DNA from: an uncultured Bacteroidaceae bacterium
Lineage (GTDB): Bacteria > Bacteroidota > Bacteroidia > Bacteroidales > Bacteroidaceae
Reading direction: 5' to 3'
Assembly (NCBI GenBank): GCA_905235305.1
Contig: CAJOLC010000016.1
Span: 1 to 57,676 of the forward strand
DNA: 57,676 nucleotides
Positions 34,033-43,132 of this stretch are shown here, one piece after another; the stretch's first letter is position 1, and every line of letters begins with the position of its first letter. The position numbers and the translations under genes are program-made. Below the pieces are notes generated by a model that worked only from the letters and a program-made list of their open reading frames with translations, was not told the DNA's origin and searched no databases.

Positions 34033-36918
34033 ATGAAGCGACTGTTCCTGTTTTCCAATCTCCTGCTTTTCCTCTTCTCGGTTGTCTCAGCTCAGACCTC
34101 GCCCGCACCTAACACCCTGGAGGGTTGGGCAGAACGTCTCGACAAGTTCGGCAAGTCGATTCCCCAGGAGCAAGTGTTCGTCCACATGGACAACACCTGT
34201 TATTTCCTTGGAGACACCATCTATTACAAGGCGTATGTGCGTCGGAGCGATACCGGCACGCCAAGTCGCATCAGCGGAGTTCTCTACGCAGAACTGCTGA
34301 ATCAAGACGGCTATCTGGTGGAACGTCAACAGTTAGAATTGCAGAACGGACAGGTGCACGGAAGCTTCGTCTTGCAAGACACCCTCTACGGAGGTTACTA
34401 CGAGCTGCGTGCCTACACGCGTTGGCAGCTCAACTGGGGCATCACAGAGCACCCGCATAATAAGGTCTCCGAACAATGGTTCTTCAATAAACGTATGGCG
34501 AAAGAGTACTATCAGGACTACGAGAAACTCTACAGCCGAGTCTTTCCCATCTTTGATAAACCCAAGGAACCTGGCGACTTCTTCCACGAGATGACACTTC
34601 GCCCCCTGCGTCGTCAGTCGAAAGTCGACGAGACATCACCCAAGCCACGGCTCCAGCTCTTTCCGGAAGGCGGCAACCTTGTGGCAGGAGTGCCCAACCG
34701 GGTAGCTTTCGAAGCGACAAGCAACGAAGGACTCCACCTCGATGGCAACGTGACGGTTACCGAAGGTTCAGACAACGTCGTCGCCGAAGCCAGCATAGAA
34801 AGTCGTGGCCGCGGCTCCTTCGTCTTCACACCTCAAAGTGGCAAGACCTACACCGTCACCTATACCGGCAAGAAAGGTACGGTAAAAGAAAAGCTCCCGA
34901 GTCCGGAAAAGGACGGCGTGGCCATGCAAGTCATGAACAATGGCGTCGGGAACAGGAAGATAGAAATTAGGACGGCGGGCACCGCAGCCAGCGAAGAACT
35001 CGGCATGACTGTCATGCATGATGGCGTGATGCTTGACTTCCAAACCATCCCCGCCGGCAGTTCAGCCACAATTGCCCTCGACGAATCTAAACTGAAGACT
35101 GGTGTCTGCCAGGTCACTATATATAATAATGTAGGACGCGTCTATGCAGACAGGCTCTTCTTCTGTTGCAAGGAAGACTTCGTCCCGAGCAGTAATCTCC
35201 GCATCAGCGGCGTGGGAAGCAGTCCTGTGGAACCTTTCGCACCGGTCAACCTCTCTGTAGAAGGCGGACGCCCCGGCGCAACAGTCAGCGTCTCTGTTTG
35301 CGACGCCACACATTCCGAGTACCTTTACGACAACGGAAATATCCTGACGGAAATGCTCCTGGCAAGTGAGATACGAGGCTTCGTCGAGAATCCAGGTTAC
35401 TACTTTGAAAAGAATGACGAGGAACATAATCGTGCCCTCGACCTCCTGTTGATGATTCAAGGCTGGCGTCGCTACGACTGGCATACGATGACTACACCAG
35501 GCGCGTTTGTCCTCAACCACAATCCCGAGCAGACACCTCTCCTGGTGGGCGAGGTCAACAAATACATGGCAAGCGAGCAGGAGTCCTTATTCGCCGACAA
35601 TGCCATCTCGCTGGATGATGTCACCACTGCTACCGATGCTGTCAGCCTGACAGGTGAAGAACAGGCAGTTTCTAACGAGGATACAGATACAAGAGAAGCA
35701 GAAGACGCCGGAAGCGTCACGGCTACACGTCAACTTGGAGAGACGACAGGACCCGAAGTTGTTACGGATCGCGACCAGTTGGCACGCTTCACACAGTCAG
35801 AGAAGGAACTAAATCGTGAGCTCCTTGTCAGGGCTCGTTTTGCCAAACCTGGTGCCGAGCAGGGCATCGACGGCGAAATGACGACCGAGAAGCACATGTT
35901 CTCCATCCCAACGCCACGCTTCTACGAGGGCTGCATCTTCCATCTTGCTGCCAGCGACAGTACGAAATGGAAAGGCAAGACACATGTCTGGGAGTATCCC
36001 AGCACTGATCGCAACGACAAACTTAACTACCCAGAGTTTTATGTCCGCTTACGTCCCATCTACCCTCGCTTCGTGAAACCTTACGATTGGTATCAGTGCC
36101 ACTTGGCTGCGGCGCCTAAAGGTTCTGTCATAGCTCCCGACTGGGTAATGGACGGTTCACGCCTGCTCGACGAAGTGACGATAGGTGTAAAGCGCGCCCG
36201 CCTGGGCAAGTTCGACGCTTCGAAGCCTGCATATGTCATCGATGCTTACCAGGCGTTCAACGAAGTTTGTGATGCGGGCTTCTGTCCGGGCATCTTTTAC
36301 GGATACAGCCGTTTCGTGCGAGACATCTCCCGTACTTATATCGGTGACATGAACTTGTCTCGTAACTATGACCTGGAATTGCGCATGGAGTTCCAGCGCC
36401 TATCTAACATGTCTGCCGTTTCATCAGGTCGTACCTACACCGGCGTCACAGGCATGCCGGCAGAGGAGTTCTTCACCATACCGGCAGCTGAGAAGGAGAA
36501 GTACAACCTGCTGAAGAACTTGGGAAAGGTCTATATCTACACCGACTACAGTCCTCGCCGTGAAGGCAACTCGCTCTACGACGGCGAAGACATTCCGACG
36601 GTTGCCGTCGACCTTCATCTCATCGACCAATTTGACTCGCATCGTGCCACTTCTCGTGACCGCCGATACGTCCTGCCAGGCTATTCCGTTGCCGAAGAAT
36701 TCTATCAGCCCGACTACTCGAATAAGCCTCTTCCTGCCGTGAAAGACTATCGTCGCACGCTTTACTGGAATCCAGATTTGAAACTTGATGATACAGGTAA
36801 GGCTGAGTTTCGCTTCTATGGCAACGGAAAGCAAACACATCTCAGCGTCAGTGCCGAGGGTTTGGCTGGCGACGGAACGCTCTTGACGGGACGGAGCATG
36901 CCAGAGGACAGAAAATGA
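34033..36918 (+). CDS. Exported macroglobulin-like / TonB-plug-like protein
   Basis: A 961-residue exported protein. Residues 1-20 form a signal peptide (MKRLFLFSNLLLFLFSVVSA). An MG2-like domain is at about 40-150 (QEQVFVHMDNTCYFLGDTIYYKAYV). A set of beta-sandwich domains follows, with LFPEGGNLVAGVPNRVAFEA near 212-231. The C-terminal third has a plug-like segment (LLDEVTIGVKRARLG) and ends in another beta domain (LYWNPDLKLDDTGKAEFRFYG). Many Bacteroidales carry proteins of this layout near TonB receptors; the role is unknown and may concern envelope surveillance or uptake. An acidic, Thr-rich stretch lies at about 540-610. Its stop overlaps the next ATG by four bases. Confidence 0.75.
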   Translation: MKRLFLFSNLLLFLFSVVSAQTSPAPNTLEGWAERLDKFGKSIPQEQVFVHMDNTCYFLGDTIYYKAYVRRSDTGTPSRISGVLYAELLNQDGYLVERQQLELQNGQVHGSFVLQDTLYGGYYELRAYTRWQLNWGITEHPHNKVSEQWFFNKRMAKEYYQDYEKLYSRVFPIFDKPKEPGDFFHEMTLRPLRRQSKVDETSPKPRLQLFPEGGNLVAGVPNRVAFEATSNEGLHLDGNVTVTEGSDNVVAEASIESRGRGSFVFTPQSGKTYTVTYTGKKGTVKEKLPSPEKDGVAMQVMNNGVGNRKIEIRTAGTAASEELGMTVMHDGVMLDFQTIPAGSSATIALDESKLKTGVCQVTIYNNVGRVYADRLFFCCKEDFVPSSNLRISGVGSSPVEPFAPVNLSVEGGRPGATVSVSVCDATHSEYLYDNGNILTEMLLASEIRGFVENPGYYFEKNDEEHNRALDLLLMIQGWRRYDWHTMTTPGAFVLNHNPEQTPLLVGEVNKYMASEQESLFADNAISLDDVTTATDAVSLTGEEQAVSNEDTDTREAEDAGSVTATRQLGETTGPEVVTDRDQLARFTQSEKELNRELLVRARFAKPGAEQGIDGEMTTEKHMFSIPTPRFYEGCIFHLAASDSTKWKGKTHVWEYPSTDRNDKLNYPEFYVRLRPIYPRFVKPYDWYQCHLAAAPKGSVIAPDWVMDGSRLLDEVTIGVKRARLGKFDASKPAYVIDAYQAFNEVCDAGFCPGIFYGYSRFVRDISRTYIGDMNLSRNYDLELRMEFQRLSNMSAVSSGRTYTGVTGMPAEEFFTIPAAEKEKYNLLKNLGKVYIYTDYSPRREGNSLYDGEDIPTVAVDLHLIDQFDSHRATSRDRRYVLPGYSVAEEFYQPDYSNKPLPAVKDYRRTLYWNPDLKLDDTGKAEFRFYGNGKQTHLSVSAEGLAGDGTLLTGRSMPEDRK

Positions 36919-37739
36919 AAGAGGTTGAAGTCACGTCCTTAGAGTATCCTGGACTGGAAGTCTATAGTACGCTGACAGAGGCTCAACTGCGTAACAGACT
37001 CGAACCGGCCAAAGGCATCTTCATTGCAGAAAGTCCGAAAGTCATCAAGGTCGCGCTCGATGCTGGCCTTGAACCAGTCTCTCTTCTATGTGAAAGCAGA
37101 CATATCGATGGCGATGCCCATGATATCTTAGAAAGATGTCCTGCCGATATGCCCGTCTATACTGGTAGTCGTGAGCTCCTGGCACAGCTGACGGGCTACA
37201 CTTTGACACGTGGCGTGCTCTGCGCCATGCGGCGGCCTGTGCCTCCGAAACCAGAAGAAATATGTCGGGATGCACGTCGCGTTGCCGTCCTTCACGGCGT
37301 ATGCGACACCACAAATGTCGGTGCCATCTTCCGCTCGGCAGCAGCTCTCGGCATAGATGCCGTGCTGATGACGACCGACTCGTGCGACCCGTTGAACCGC
37401 AGAGCAGTTCGCGTCTCGATGGGCAGCGTGTTCCTTGTGCCCTGGACATGGCTCGATGCAGCCGACGGAACGGCCACAGGCACTATTCATAAACTGAAGG
37501 AGATGGGTTTCACGACAGCTGCGATGGCCCTCAGGAAGGATGATATCAGCATAGACGACCAGAAGCTAAAGCAAACGCAGCGCCTTGCACTCATCCTTGG
37601 AACTGAAGGCGATGGCTTGCCCGACGCAATCATTGATGCCGCAGACCTCGTTGTGAAGATTCCCATGCACAATGGCGTGGACAGCCTTAACGTGGGTAAT
37701 GCCGCCGCCATTGCTTTCTGGGAACTCACCTCAAAATAG
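36915..37739 (+). CDS. TrmH/SpoU family RNA 2'-O-methyltransferase
   Basis: A 274-residue SAM-dependent methyltransferase of the SPOUT class. Motif 1 is NVGAIFRSAAALG (about 135-147), motif 2 LALILGTEGDGLPDAI (about 221-236), and motif 3 VKIPMHNGVDSLNVGNAAAI (about 246-265), together making the trefoil-knot cofactor site. The N-terminal part (1-100) looks like the L30e-like substrate-binding domain. It methylates ribose in rRNA or tRNA; the exact target is not clear. Its ATG overlaps the upstream stop (ATGA), so it is probably translated with the macroglobulin-like gene. Confidence 0.88.
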   Translation: MKEVEVTSLEYPGLEVYSTLTEAQLRNRLEPAKGIFIAESPKVIKVALDAGLEPVSLLCESRHIDGDAHDILERCPADMPVYTGSRELLAQLTGYTLTRGVLCAMRRPVPPKPEEICRDARRVAVLHGVCDTTNVGAIFRSAAALGIDAVLMTTDSCDPLNRRAVRVSMGSVFLVPWTWLDAADGTATGTIHKLKEMGFTTAAMALRKDDISIDDQKLKQTQRLALILGTEGDGLPDAIIDAADLVVKIPMHNGVDSLNVGNAAAIAFWELTSK

Positions 37740-37874
37740 TCGATACACCAAATCATTTGTATTATAATTATAATGGAATGACAAAAGTTACTTTATGGAG
37801 ACGACGTGAAAGGTGATTATGATGAAACTTATACTGATTAAGCGACAGATTCTTTAATTTAACGAACCAGTTCC

Positions 37875-38375
37875 ATGAACAACAAATCTTTGAAATATCG
37901 AGTTTTTAAGGCGGTTATTGCATTACCTGTACCTATCTGTGTGATTATTCCATCGATATTATTGTATGTGTCAGATTATCATCTGGAAGAATTTGTGCCG
38001 TGGAGGTTGGCAATTGGTGTTGTCTGTTTTCTCGCTGGCTTACTTCTGGCAGTATTAACGGTCAGATTGTTTCCTAAACATGGCAATGGCACGCCTGCAC
38101 CTTGGGACCCTACCACCAGATTGATTGTTTCCGGACCTTATGCCTATGTGCGCAATCCTATGATTACAGGGGTTGTACTGATGCTTACAGGAGAGGCGTT
38201 AATGCTTGCCTCACTTGCTATAGGAATATGGGCTGTAGTATTTCTTCTTATCAATATGTTCTACTTCCCTTTGTCCGAGGAACCAGGACTTCGTAAGCGA
38301 TTCGGCAAAGCATACGATGAGTATTGCAAGCATGTTCCGCGATACATTCCACGCCTTACTCCTTGGAAGCCATAA
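37875..38375 (+). CDS. Isoprenylcysteine methyltransferase-like membrane protein
   Basis: A 166-residue membrane protein with four or five transmembrane segments (about 12-33, 42-64, 92-113 and 115-135). It carries the ICMT/PEMT-type SAM-binding motif: GPYAYVRNPM (about 87-96) and, near the end, EEPGLRKRFGKAYDEYCKHVPRYIP. Such proteins methylate isoprenylated cysteine, phospholipids or small thiols; bacterial targets are poorly known. The codon use is visibly more AT-rich than in the flanking genes, as is the 135-base gap before it, which suggests recent arrival. No promoter box is clear. Confidence 0.75.
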   Translation: MNNKSLKYRVFKAVIALPVPICVIIPSILLYVSDYHLEEFVPWRLAIGVVCFLAGLLLAVLTVRLFPKHGNGTPAPWDPTTRLIVSGPYAYVRNPMITGVVLMLTGEALMLASLAIGIWAVVFLLINMFYFPLSEEPGLRKRFGKAYDEYCKHVPRYIPRLTPWKP

Positions 38376-38436
38376 GACACTTACAGGATTCATTCCGGAA
38401 GATGATCCTTTGGGGGTGTGGACAGGAACCTTATAA

Positions 38437-40227
38437 CTACATATCGTACCTGAGATTCTCCCAGTCGGTCTCTTGGTCGAGCTGTGCCATGAAGTCGTCG
38501 AGCACGCTCTTGTCAATATCGCCAAGCTCGAATTCCTTTTGTGCATCCTTACGAATCTCGGCAATCCAGGCGCGGCGGGCAGTTACATAATCCTCGTGAA
38601 CCTGTTTTGCCGTCTCTTCTGTTATCTCGTCGATGCCATAGTATTCGCAGATGAGGCGATAGCTCCATGCCCATCTGTACTCGGCATAGTTGTCGTTTGC
38701 ACGCACGAATTCTTCCCTGATAGCTGTGATGCCTGTGAGCGTACCGTCCTTTATCCCTTCGACTATGCGCTTCTCCTCGCTTAAGGGAATGAGCAGACCA
38801 CTAAGGTCGCTCCATTTCCCTGTGCCGACCGACGAGACGGGACGCTCCAGGCGATGCCTTTTCATGACGGCTCCCATGTAAATCCGCAGGGCGATGTCGT
38901 AGTACTTGATGCCTTTCTTGAGCGAAGAATTCTTGATGACGTAGTCGTGGAAGTTGTAGGTCTCCACGTCGCCCGACACTTCTCTGAGCGCTTCGAGCGT
39001 TCTTTTTGCCACCATGATACCGCCAACCGAGAAGGGGGAGAGCCAGTCGAAGTTGACGATGGAGTTCTTTCCCTTGTCATGTCTCTTGTCGCGTTTCGGC
39101 CATTTCCGTATGTCGCGATAAAGGCCGACGGTGGTTAGGTTGCGTCCAGGCACGAGGTACATGTCATCGCCGTATGCGATGAGATATGAGAAGGGAAGTT
39201 TGTGTGTGTCGGGATGGTGCATGAGTTTTCCAAAGCAAACGCTGAAAGTGCCTATCCTGGCGGGCAGCAGGATGTAGCTTCCGCTGGCTGTCTTGGTGCC
39301 TCTCTCTAATACGCCCCAATGCATGGGCCCCATCTTGTAGGCGTGGTTCGAGAAGTTCGTTCCCGAGCCGGCGTTGTAGAAGGAAAACATTCCGCCTATG
39401 AGGAGCGAGCATTTATGGTGGGAGGCAGAGAAAGGTCCGCAGAAGGCGGCACATGCCTCGCCATTGCTCATGTAGCAGTTGGCGAAGAAGAGGCTGTTCT
39501 CGGCCGTGAAGCCGTCGGTTATCTTGCATGCTTCGCCCACGAAACAATTCTCGAGCTTGCTGGCGTTGGTGATGCTTGAGCCGTTGTAGATTACAGAGTT
39601 CTGGCAGATAACACCCACCCCGATCGTGACGAAGGCACCGGGAATGCTCTTCAAGGTGCAGTCTCGGAGGCGGAAAGCTCCGTCGATGATGCAGCCGTCG
39701 TTTATGTGGCAGTTGGTGATGTCGTGTGTTCCTGTGATGCGGACGTCGTTGCCTATGGTAGTGACGGCCATGCTATGTGATATGATGTCCTCCTTTACGA
39801 GTCGTCGCACGACGTCGGTGAATTCCTTGTCCTGTTCATACTTCACCATCAGGGAGGCGAGCTGGGAATTCAGCCCGTCGAATATCATGACGTTTCCATC
39901 GCCTACTTCATTAAGGACGGATATGATGTGTCCTTCGCCAAAGGAAGCGTCGGGCGTCGTGTTGATGCTGCCGACGTCCTCGATGAGACAGTCGTCGCCG
40001 ATGATGCAGTTGCGCAGGGTGGTGCGACGGATGCCGCTGTGCTTCGTGAAGCCCTGACTTATCTCAATCGTCTTGTTGAACGAGCCGAGTGTCACTTTGC
40101 CGTAGAAGTTCGTCTGCTGTATGTGGTCGGTGCAGAAATCGTCTGCCACCGTGATGTTTTGCCACTCCTCTGCCGTGCAGCCCTGACTCTTCAGGGCAGC
40201 AATCTCACTATCGTTAAGTTGTCTCAT
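38437..40227 (-). CDS. DUF4954 family left-handed beta-helix protein
   Basis: A 596-residue protein of the DUF4954 family, found widely in Bacteroidales. The N-terminal half (about 50-260) contains imperfect hexapeptide repeats (e.g. TTLRNCIIGDDCLIEDVGSI, FRLRDCTLKS, ENCFVGEACKITDGF) of a left-handed beta-helix as in acyl- and nucleotidyl-transferases. The segment HHKCSLLIGGMFSFYNAGSGTNF and the helical C-terminus are family-specific. It is often assumed to be sugar-phosphate-related, but no activity is established. It is divergent from queD, with its own -7 box at 40266-40273. Confidence 0.85.
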   Translation of the reverse strand: MRQLNDSEIAALKSQGCTAEEWQNITVADDFCTDHIQQTNFYGKVTLGSFNKTIEISQGFTKHSGIRRTTLRNCIIGDDCLIEDVGSINTTPDASFGEGHIISVLNEVGDGNVMIFDGLNSQLASLMVKYEQDKEFTDVVRRLVKEDIISHSMAVTTIGNDVRITGTHDITNCHINDGCIIDGAFRLRDCTLKSIPGAFVTIGVGVICQNSVIYNGSSITNASKLENCFVGEACKITDGFTAENSLFFANCYMSNGEACAAFCGPFSASHHKCSLLIGGMFSFYNAGSGTNFSNHAYKMGPMHWGVLERGTKTASGSYILLPARIGTFSVCFGKLMHHPDTHKLPFSYLIAYGDDMYLVPGRNLTTVGLYRDIRKWPKRDKRHDKGKNSIVNFDWLSPFSVGGIMVAKRTLEALREVSGDVETYNFHDYVIKNSSLKKGIKYYDIALRIYMGAVMKRHRLERPVSSVGTGKWSDLSGLLIPLSEEKRIVEGIKDGTLTGITAIREEFVRANDNYAEYRWAWSYRLICEYYGIDEITEETAKQVHEDYVTARRAWIAEIRKDAQKEFELGDIDKSVLDDFMAQLDQETDWENLRYDM

Positions 40228-40265
40228 AAACTAATCTTTTTACCTGATTAAGTGCAATCAATGTG

Positions 40266-40273
40266 CAAAAGTA
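40266..40273 (-). promoter_or_regulatory. -7 element for the DUF4954 gene
   Basis: Minus-strand TACTTTTG, 39 bases before the ATG. Confidence 0.5.
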
Positions 40274-40286
40274 CAAAAAAACTGCG

Positions 40287-40311
40287 AACTATGAACTATG
40301 GACTATGAACT
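40287..40311. repeat. 7-bp tandem repeat between divergent promoters
   Basis: AACTATG AACTATG GACTATG AAC, between the -7 boxes of the DUF4954 gene (40266) and queD (40318). It therefore covers the zones where both -33 boxes would lie. Confidence 0.7.
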
Positions 40312-40317
40312 TTTTTG

Positions 40318-40325
40318 TATCTTTG
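40318..40325 (+). promoter_or_regulatory. -7 element for queDE
   Basis: TATCTTTG, 17 bases before the queD ATG. It rules out an earlier non-ATG start at 40315. Confidence 0.6.
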
Positions 40326-40341
40326 CACAAACTTTCGCATT

Positions 40342-40674
40342 ATGTATTATATCAGCAAGAGGCTGGTCATCTCTGCCAGCCATCACTTGGAACTCTCCTA
40401 TCCCAGCAAGTGCAGCCAGCTGCACGGACACAATTGGACCATTACGGTCTACTGCAAGGCTCGTGAACTTAATCAGGACGGCATGGTCATCGACTTTAAA
40501 CTCATCAAGCAACGCATTGAGTCGCAACTGGACCATGCCAACCTTAATGAGGTGCTTCCATGCAATCCGACTGCCGAGAACATCGCGAAGTGGGTGTGCG
40601 ACCAACTGCCTGAATGCTATCGTGTAGACGTACAGGAGAGCGAGGGCAACATGGCGACATACGTGGAGGAATGA
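40342..40674 (+). CDS. queD: 6-carboxytetrahydropterin synthase
   Basis: A 110-residue zinc enzyme of the QueD/6-pyruvoyl-tetrahydropterin synthase family, making 6-carboxy-5,6,7,8-tetrahydropterin in the queuosine (preQ0) pathway. The first zinc His and the catalytic Cys lie in SASHHLELSYPSKCSQLHGH, whose HGH gives the other two zinc ligands. The C-terminal Glu of QESEGNMATY is the usual substrate anchor. ATG 40342 was chosen because the -7 box lies just before it. Its stop overlaps the queE ATG (ATGA). Confidence 0.92.
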   Translation: MYYISKRLVISASHHLELSYPSKCSQLHGHNWTITVYCKARELNQDGMVIDFKLIKQRIESQLDHANLNEVLPCNPTAENIAKWVCDQLPECYRVDVQESEGNMATYVEE

Positions 40675-41234
40675 GGGTAAACGAGACTTTCATTTCGCTT
40701 CAGGGCGAAGGGCACTTCACCGGCACGCCGGCTTTCTTCCTTCGCCTCTCGGGCTGCAACCTCCAGTGTCCCTTCTGCGACACGAACCATCAGTCTTACA
40801 AGGAGATGAGCGAAGACGGAATCGTCGCGGAGGCAAGCCGGCAGAAGCCGCGTCACATCGTTGTCACGGGCGGCGAGCCTGCCTTGCAGCTCACAAAGTC
40901 TCTGGTCGACAAGCTCCATGAGGCGGGTTTCTTCGTACAGATTGAGACGAACGGCACACTGCCTCTGCCCGAAGGCATCGACTGGGTGACGTGTTCGCCC
41001 AAAGGGAATGTCGTGCTGGAAAACGTGGATGAATTGAAGCTGCTCTACAAAGGCCAGGATACCGACTTCGGCATTGTCGACAGCATCAAGGCGAAAGAAT
41101 ACCGCCTGCAACCGCTTGACACGGGCAACGAGATGCAGAACCGCATCATCCTCCGCGATACTATTGCGTACATATTGCAGCACCCCAAGTGGTCGCTCTC
41201 CCTGCAGACTCACAAGATGCTGGCTATCAAGTAA
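40671..41234 (+). CDS. queE: 7-carboxy-7-deazaguanine synthase (radical SAM)
   Basis: A 187-residue radical SAM enzyme that converts the QueD product to 7-carboxy-7-deazaguanine. The N-terminal FISLQGEGHFTGTPAFFLRL segment is the family mark. The 4Fe-4S cluster ligands are in CNLQCPFC (a CxxxCxxC arrangement), and the SAM-binding GGEP is in VVTGGEPALQL. Length is typical of the compact type. Translationally coupled to queD. QueC and QueF, the next steps, are not in the window. Confidence 0.92.
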   Translation: MRVNETFISLQGEGHFTGTPAFFLRLSGCNLQCPFCDTNHQSYKEMSEDGIVAEASRQKPRHIVVTGGEPALQLTKSLVDKLHEAGFFVQIETNGTLPLPEGIDWVTCSPKGNVVLENVDELKLLYKGQDTDFGIVDSIKAKEYRLQPLDTGNEMQNRIILRDTIAYILQHPKWSLSLQTHKMLAIK

Positions 41235-41325
41235 TAAGTTCTCCTGCGGTTGCTCGGTTGACGCATGTCTGAGGAATTGCAGACGCCTTATGCTGAAATG
41301 GGTAATCCCTACTTGTTTTTAGTGG

Positions 41326-41600
41326 TGTCCGGTTAAAAAACTGGCGAAGGCCCCTTTTCTTTATAATGTGACGTTATTTTAGTCCTACAGTCGCTCTGCC
41401 CGAAGGGACGTGTCGTTCTTCTCATAGGGACGTGTCGCTCTGCCCATAGGGACGCGTCGCTCTTCCCATAGGGACGTGTCGTTTTACAAATATCTTTGGA
41501 AAGGCCCTGCCGGGGCGTCAGGATGTCAGCCCTCATCAGAGCGTAGCCCCAGTCTTCATCCTCGACTTCTTATTTTTAATTATTGCAGTCCGGTAAAAGA
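41326..41600. other. Short direct repeats TGTCCGGTTAAAA / AGTCCGGTAAAA flanking a non-coding block
   Basis: TGTCCGGTTAAAAAA (41326-41340) and AGTCCGGTAAAAGA (41587-41600) bracket about 250 bp that include the 22-bp array. A remnant of an insertion is possible, but no transposase and no clear terminal inverted repeat is seen. The gap 41235-41691 has no gene. Confidence 0.25.
41383..41492. repeat. 22-bp-period array with GGGACGTGTCG units
   Basis: GGGACGTGTCG starts at 41405, 41427, 41449 (as GGGACGCGTCG) and 41471, each 22 bp apart, joined by CTCTGCCCATA-like spacers. A half unit precedes it (41391-41404). The unit core matches the later units of the array inside the anti-sigma-like gene at 29430-29503. 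Confidence 0.88.
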
Positions 41601-41691
41601 TAACGTGAAGAGCCAGCAAGCCCCTCCTTGGCTTGGCTCCTATAAAGACACGGGTCGTAAACGAAGATGAGACTTATTTGCCGGACGCCGA

Positions 41692-43119
41692 TCACTTGTT
41701 TTCTCCCTCGAGAGAATAGAAGGAACTGCCGTCGAAGCAGTGTGTGCAGATACGTTCCTTCGGCAAGCCGATAGCCTTCACAAGCGTCTCGAGCTTCGAG
41801 AAACGCAGTGAGTCGAGGTTCAGGCGGCGGGCAATCTCGTCGACCATGCGCTTGTATTCAGGGCTGTCGGTGCGAGTGTAGGCCTCAAGGTTCTTGCTGT
41901 CGTCGCCCTCGAATTCCTTGATGATGCGTCGCGTGATGAGTTCCAGGTCGCTCTTGCTTGCGCTGTAGTTCACGAAGGGACAGCTGTAAACGAGCGGAGG
42001 ACAACCGATGCGCATGTGAACCTCCTTAGCTCCCAGCTCGTGGAGCACCTTCGTGTTGTCCCTCAATTGCGTCCCCCTGACGATACTGTCATCGCAGAAG
42101 AGCACGCGCTTCCCTTCCAGGACGTCCTTGTTGGCGATAAGCTTCATCTTGGCTACCAGATTGCGCATCTCCTGATTGCTGGGGGTAAAGGACCGCGGCC
42201 AGGTGGGCGTGTACTTGCTGATTGCTCTCATGTAGGGACAGCCGTGGCCCTGAGCGTAGCCCACAGCCATGCCTACGCCGCTGTCTGGTATGCCACAGGC
42301 GCAGTCCACCTCTGTCTTGTCGTCCTCTCCCATGACCCGTCCGCACTCGTTTCGCACGACTTCCGTGTTCTTGCCCTCGTATGTGCTGGTCGGAAAGCCG
42401 TAGTAAACCCAAAGGAACGAGCAGATCTGCATGCCCGGATTGGCTTCCCGGAGGACCGTCATGCCGTCGGCCTCGATGCGGACAATCTCGCCGGGGCCGA
42501 TGAAATGCGATGTCTCGAAGCCCAGGTTAGGGAAGGCCGACGTCTCGCTCGTCACGGCCATTGCACCTTCCTTCTTGCCTACGACTATCGGAGTCCTGCC
42601 CCACGAGTCGCGGGCAGCTATGACGCCGTCCTCCGTGAGCAACAGCATGGAGCACGACCCCTTGATGTGCCGGAAGACGGTCTCTATGCCATCCACGAAG
42701 TCCTTACCTTTTATGATGAGCAGCGCAATGAGCTCCGTCGGATTGATCTTGCCGCTGCTGAACTCGCTGAGGTGTCCCCCCTCGTCGAGCAACTGCTGTG
42801 CCAGCTCGTCAAGATTGATGATTTTCGCCACCGTGACGAGTGCGAAACGACCCAGATGGCTGTTCATGAGCATCGGCTGAGCATCGGTGTCGCTGATGAC
42901 GCCTATGCCCGACTTGCCCTGAAACTTGTCGAGTTCGGGCTCGAAACGCGAGCGGAAGTAGGTGTTTTCGAGATTATGGATGCTGCGGAGAAACTCGCCT
43001 GAATCGCTCAGAGTTGCCATTCCGCCACGCTTCGTGCCAAGATGCGACTGATAGTCTGTGCCATAGAAAAGGTCGCCTACGCACTTCTGTTTCTGTACCG
43101 TACCGAAGAATCCGCCCAT
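41692..43119 (-). CDS. Amidophosphoribosyltransferase (PurF) homologue lacking the N-terminal Cys
   Basis: A 475-residue homologue of glutamine phosphoribosylpyrophosphate amidotransferase, which makes phosphoribosylamine, the first committed purine intermediate. The class II amidotransferase half and the PRPP-binding motif (VLFCDDSIVRGTQLR, about 339-353) are present. The protein begins MGGFFG, whereas PurF enzymes normally have a Cys right after the start Met or propeptide as the glutaminase nucleophile. The glutaminase may therefore be inactive, and the protein may use ammonia or have another role. Pairs such as GCGIPDSGVGMAVGYA are conserved. The 5' untranslated region holds an inverted heptamer repeat. 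A separate, canonical purF is likely elsewhere in the genome, which I cannot check. Confidence 0.8.
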   Translation of the reverse strand: MGGFFGTVQKQKCVGDLFYGTDYQSHLGTKRGGMATLSDSGEFLRSIHNLENTYFRSRFEPELDKFQGKSGIGVISDTDAQPMLMNSHLGRFALVTVAKIINLDELAQQLLDEGGHLSEFSSGKINPTELIALLIIKGKDFVDGIETVFRHIKGSCSMLLLTEDGVIAARDSWGRTPIVVGKKEGAMAVTSETSAFPNLGFETSHFIGPGEIVRIEADGMTVLREANPGMQICSFLWVYYGFPTSTYEGKNTEVVRNECGRVMGEDDKTEVDCACGIPDSGVGMAVGYAQGHGCPYMRAISKYTPTWPRSFTPSNQEMRNLVAKMKLIANKDVLEGKRVLFCDDSIVRGTQLRDNTKVLHELGAKEVHMRIGCPPLVYSCPFVNYSASKSDLELITRRIIKEFEGDDSKNLEAYTRTDSPEYKRMVDEIARRLNLDSLRFSKLETLVKAIGLPKERICTHCFDGSSFYSLEGENK

Positions 43120-43132
43120 TGTCTTTTTATAG

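Noticed and set aside
40228-40341. preQ1 riboswitch before queD
   Set aside because: The leader between the -7 box and the ATG is only about 17 bases, too short to hold one, and no aptamer pattern is seen.
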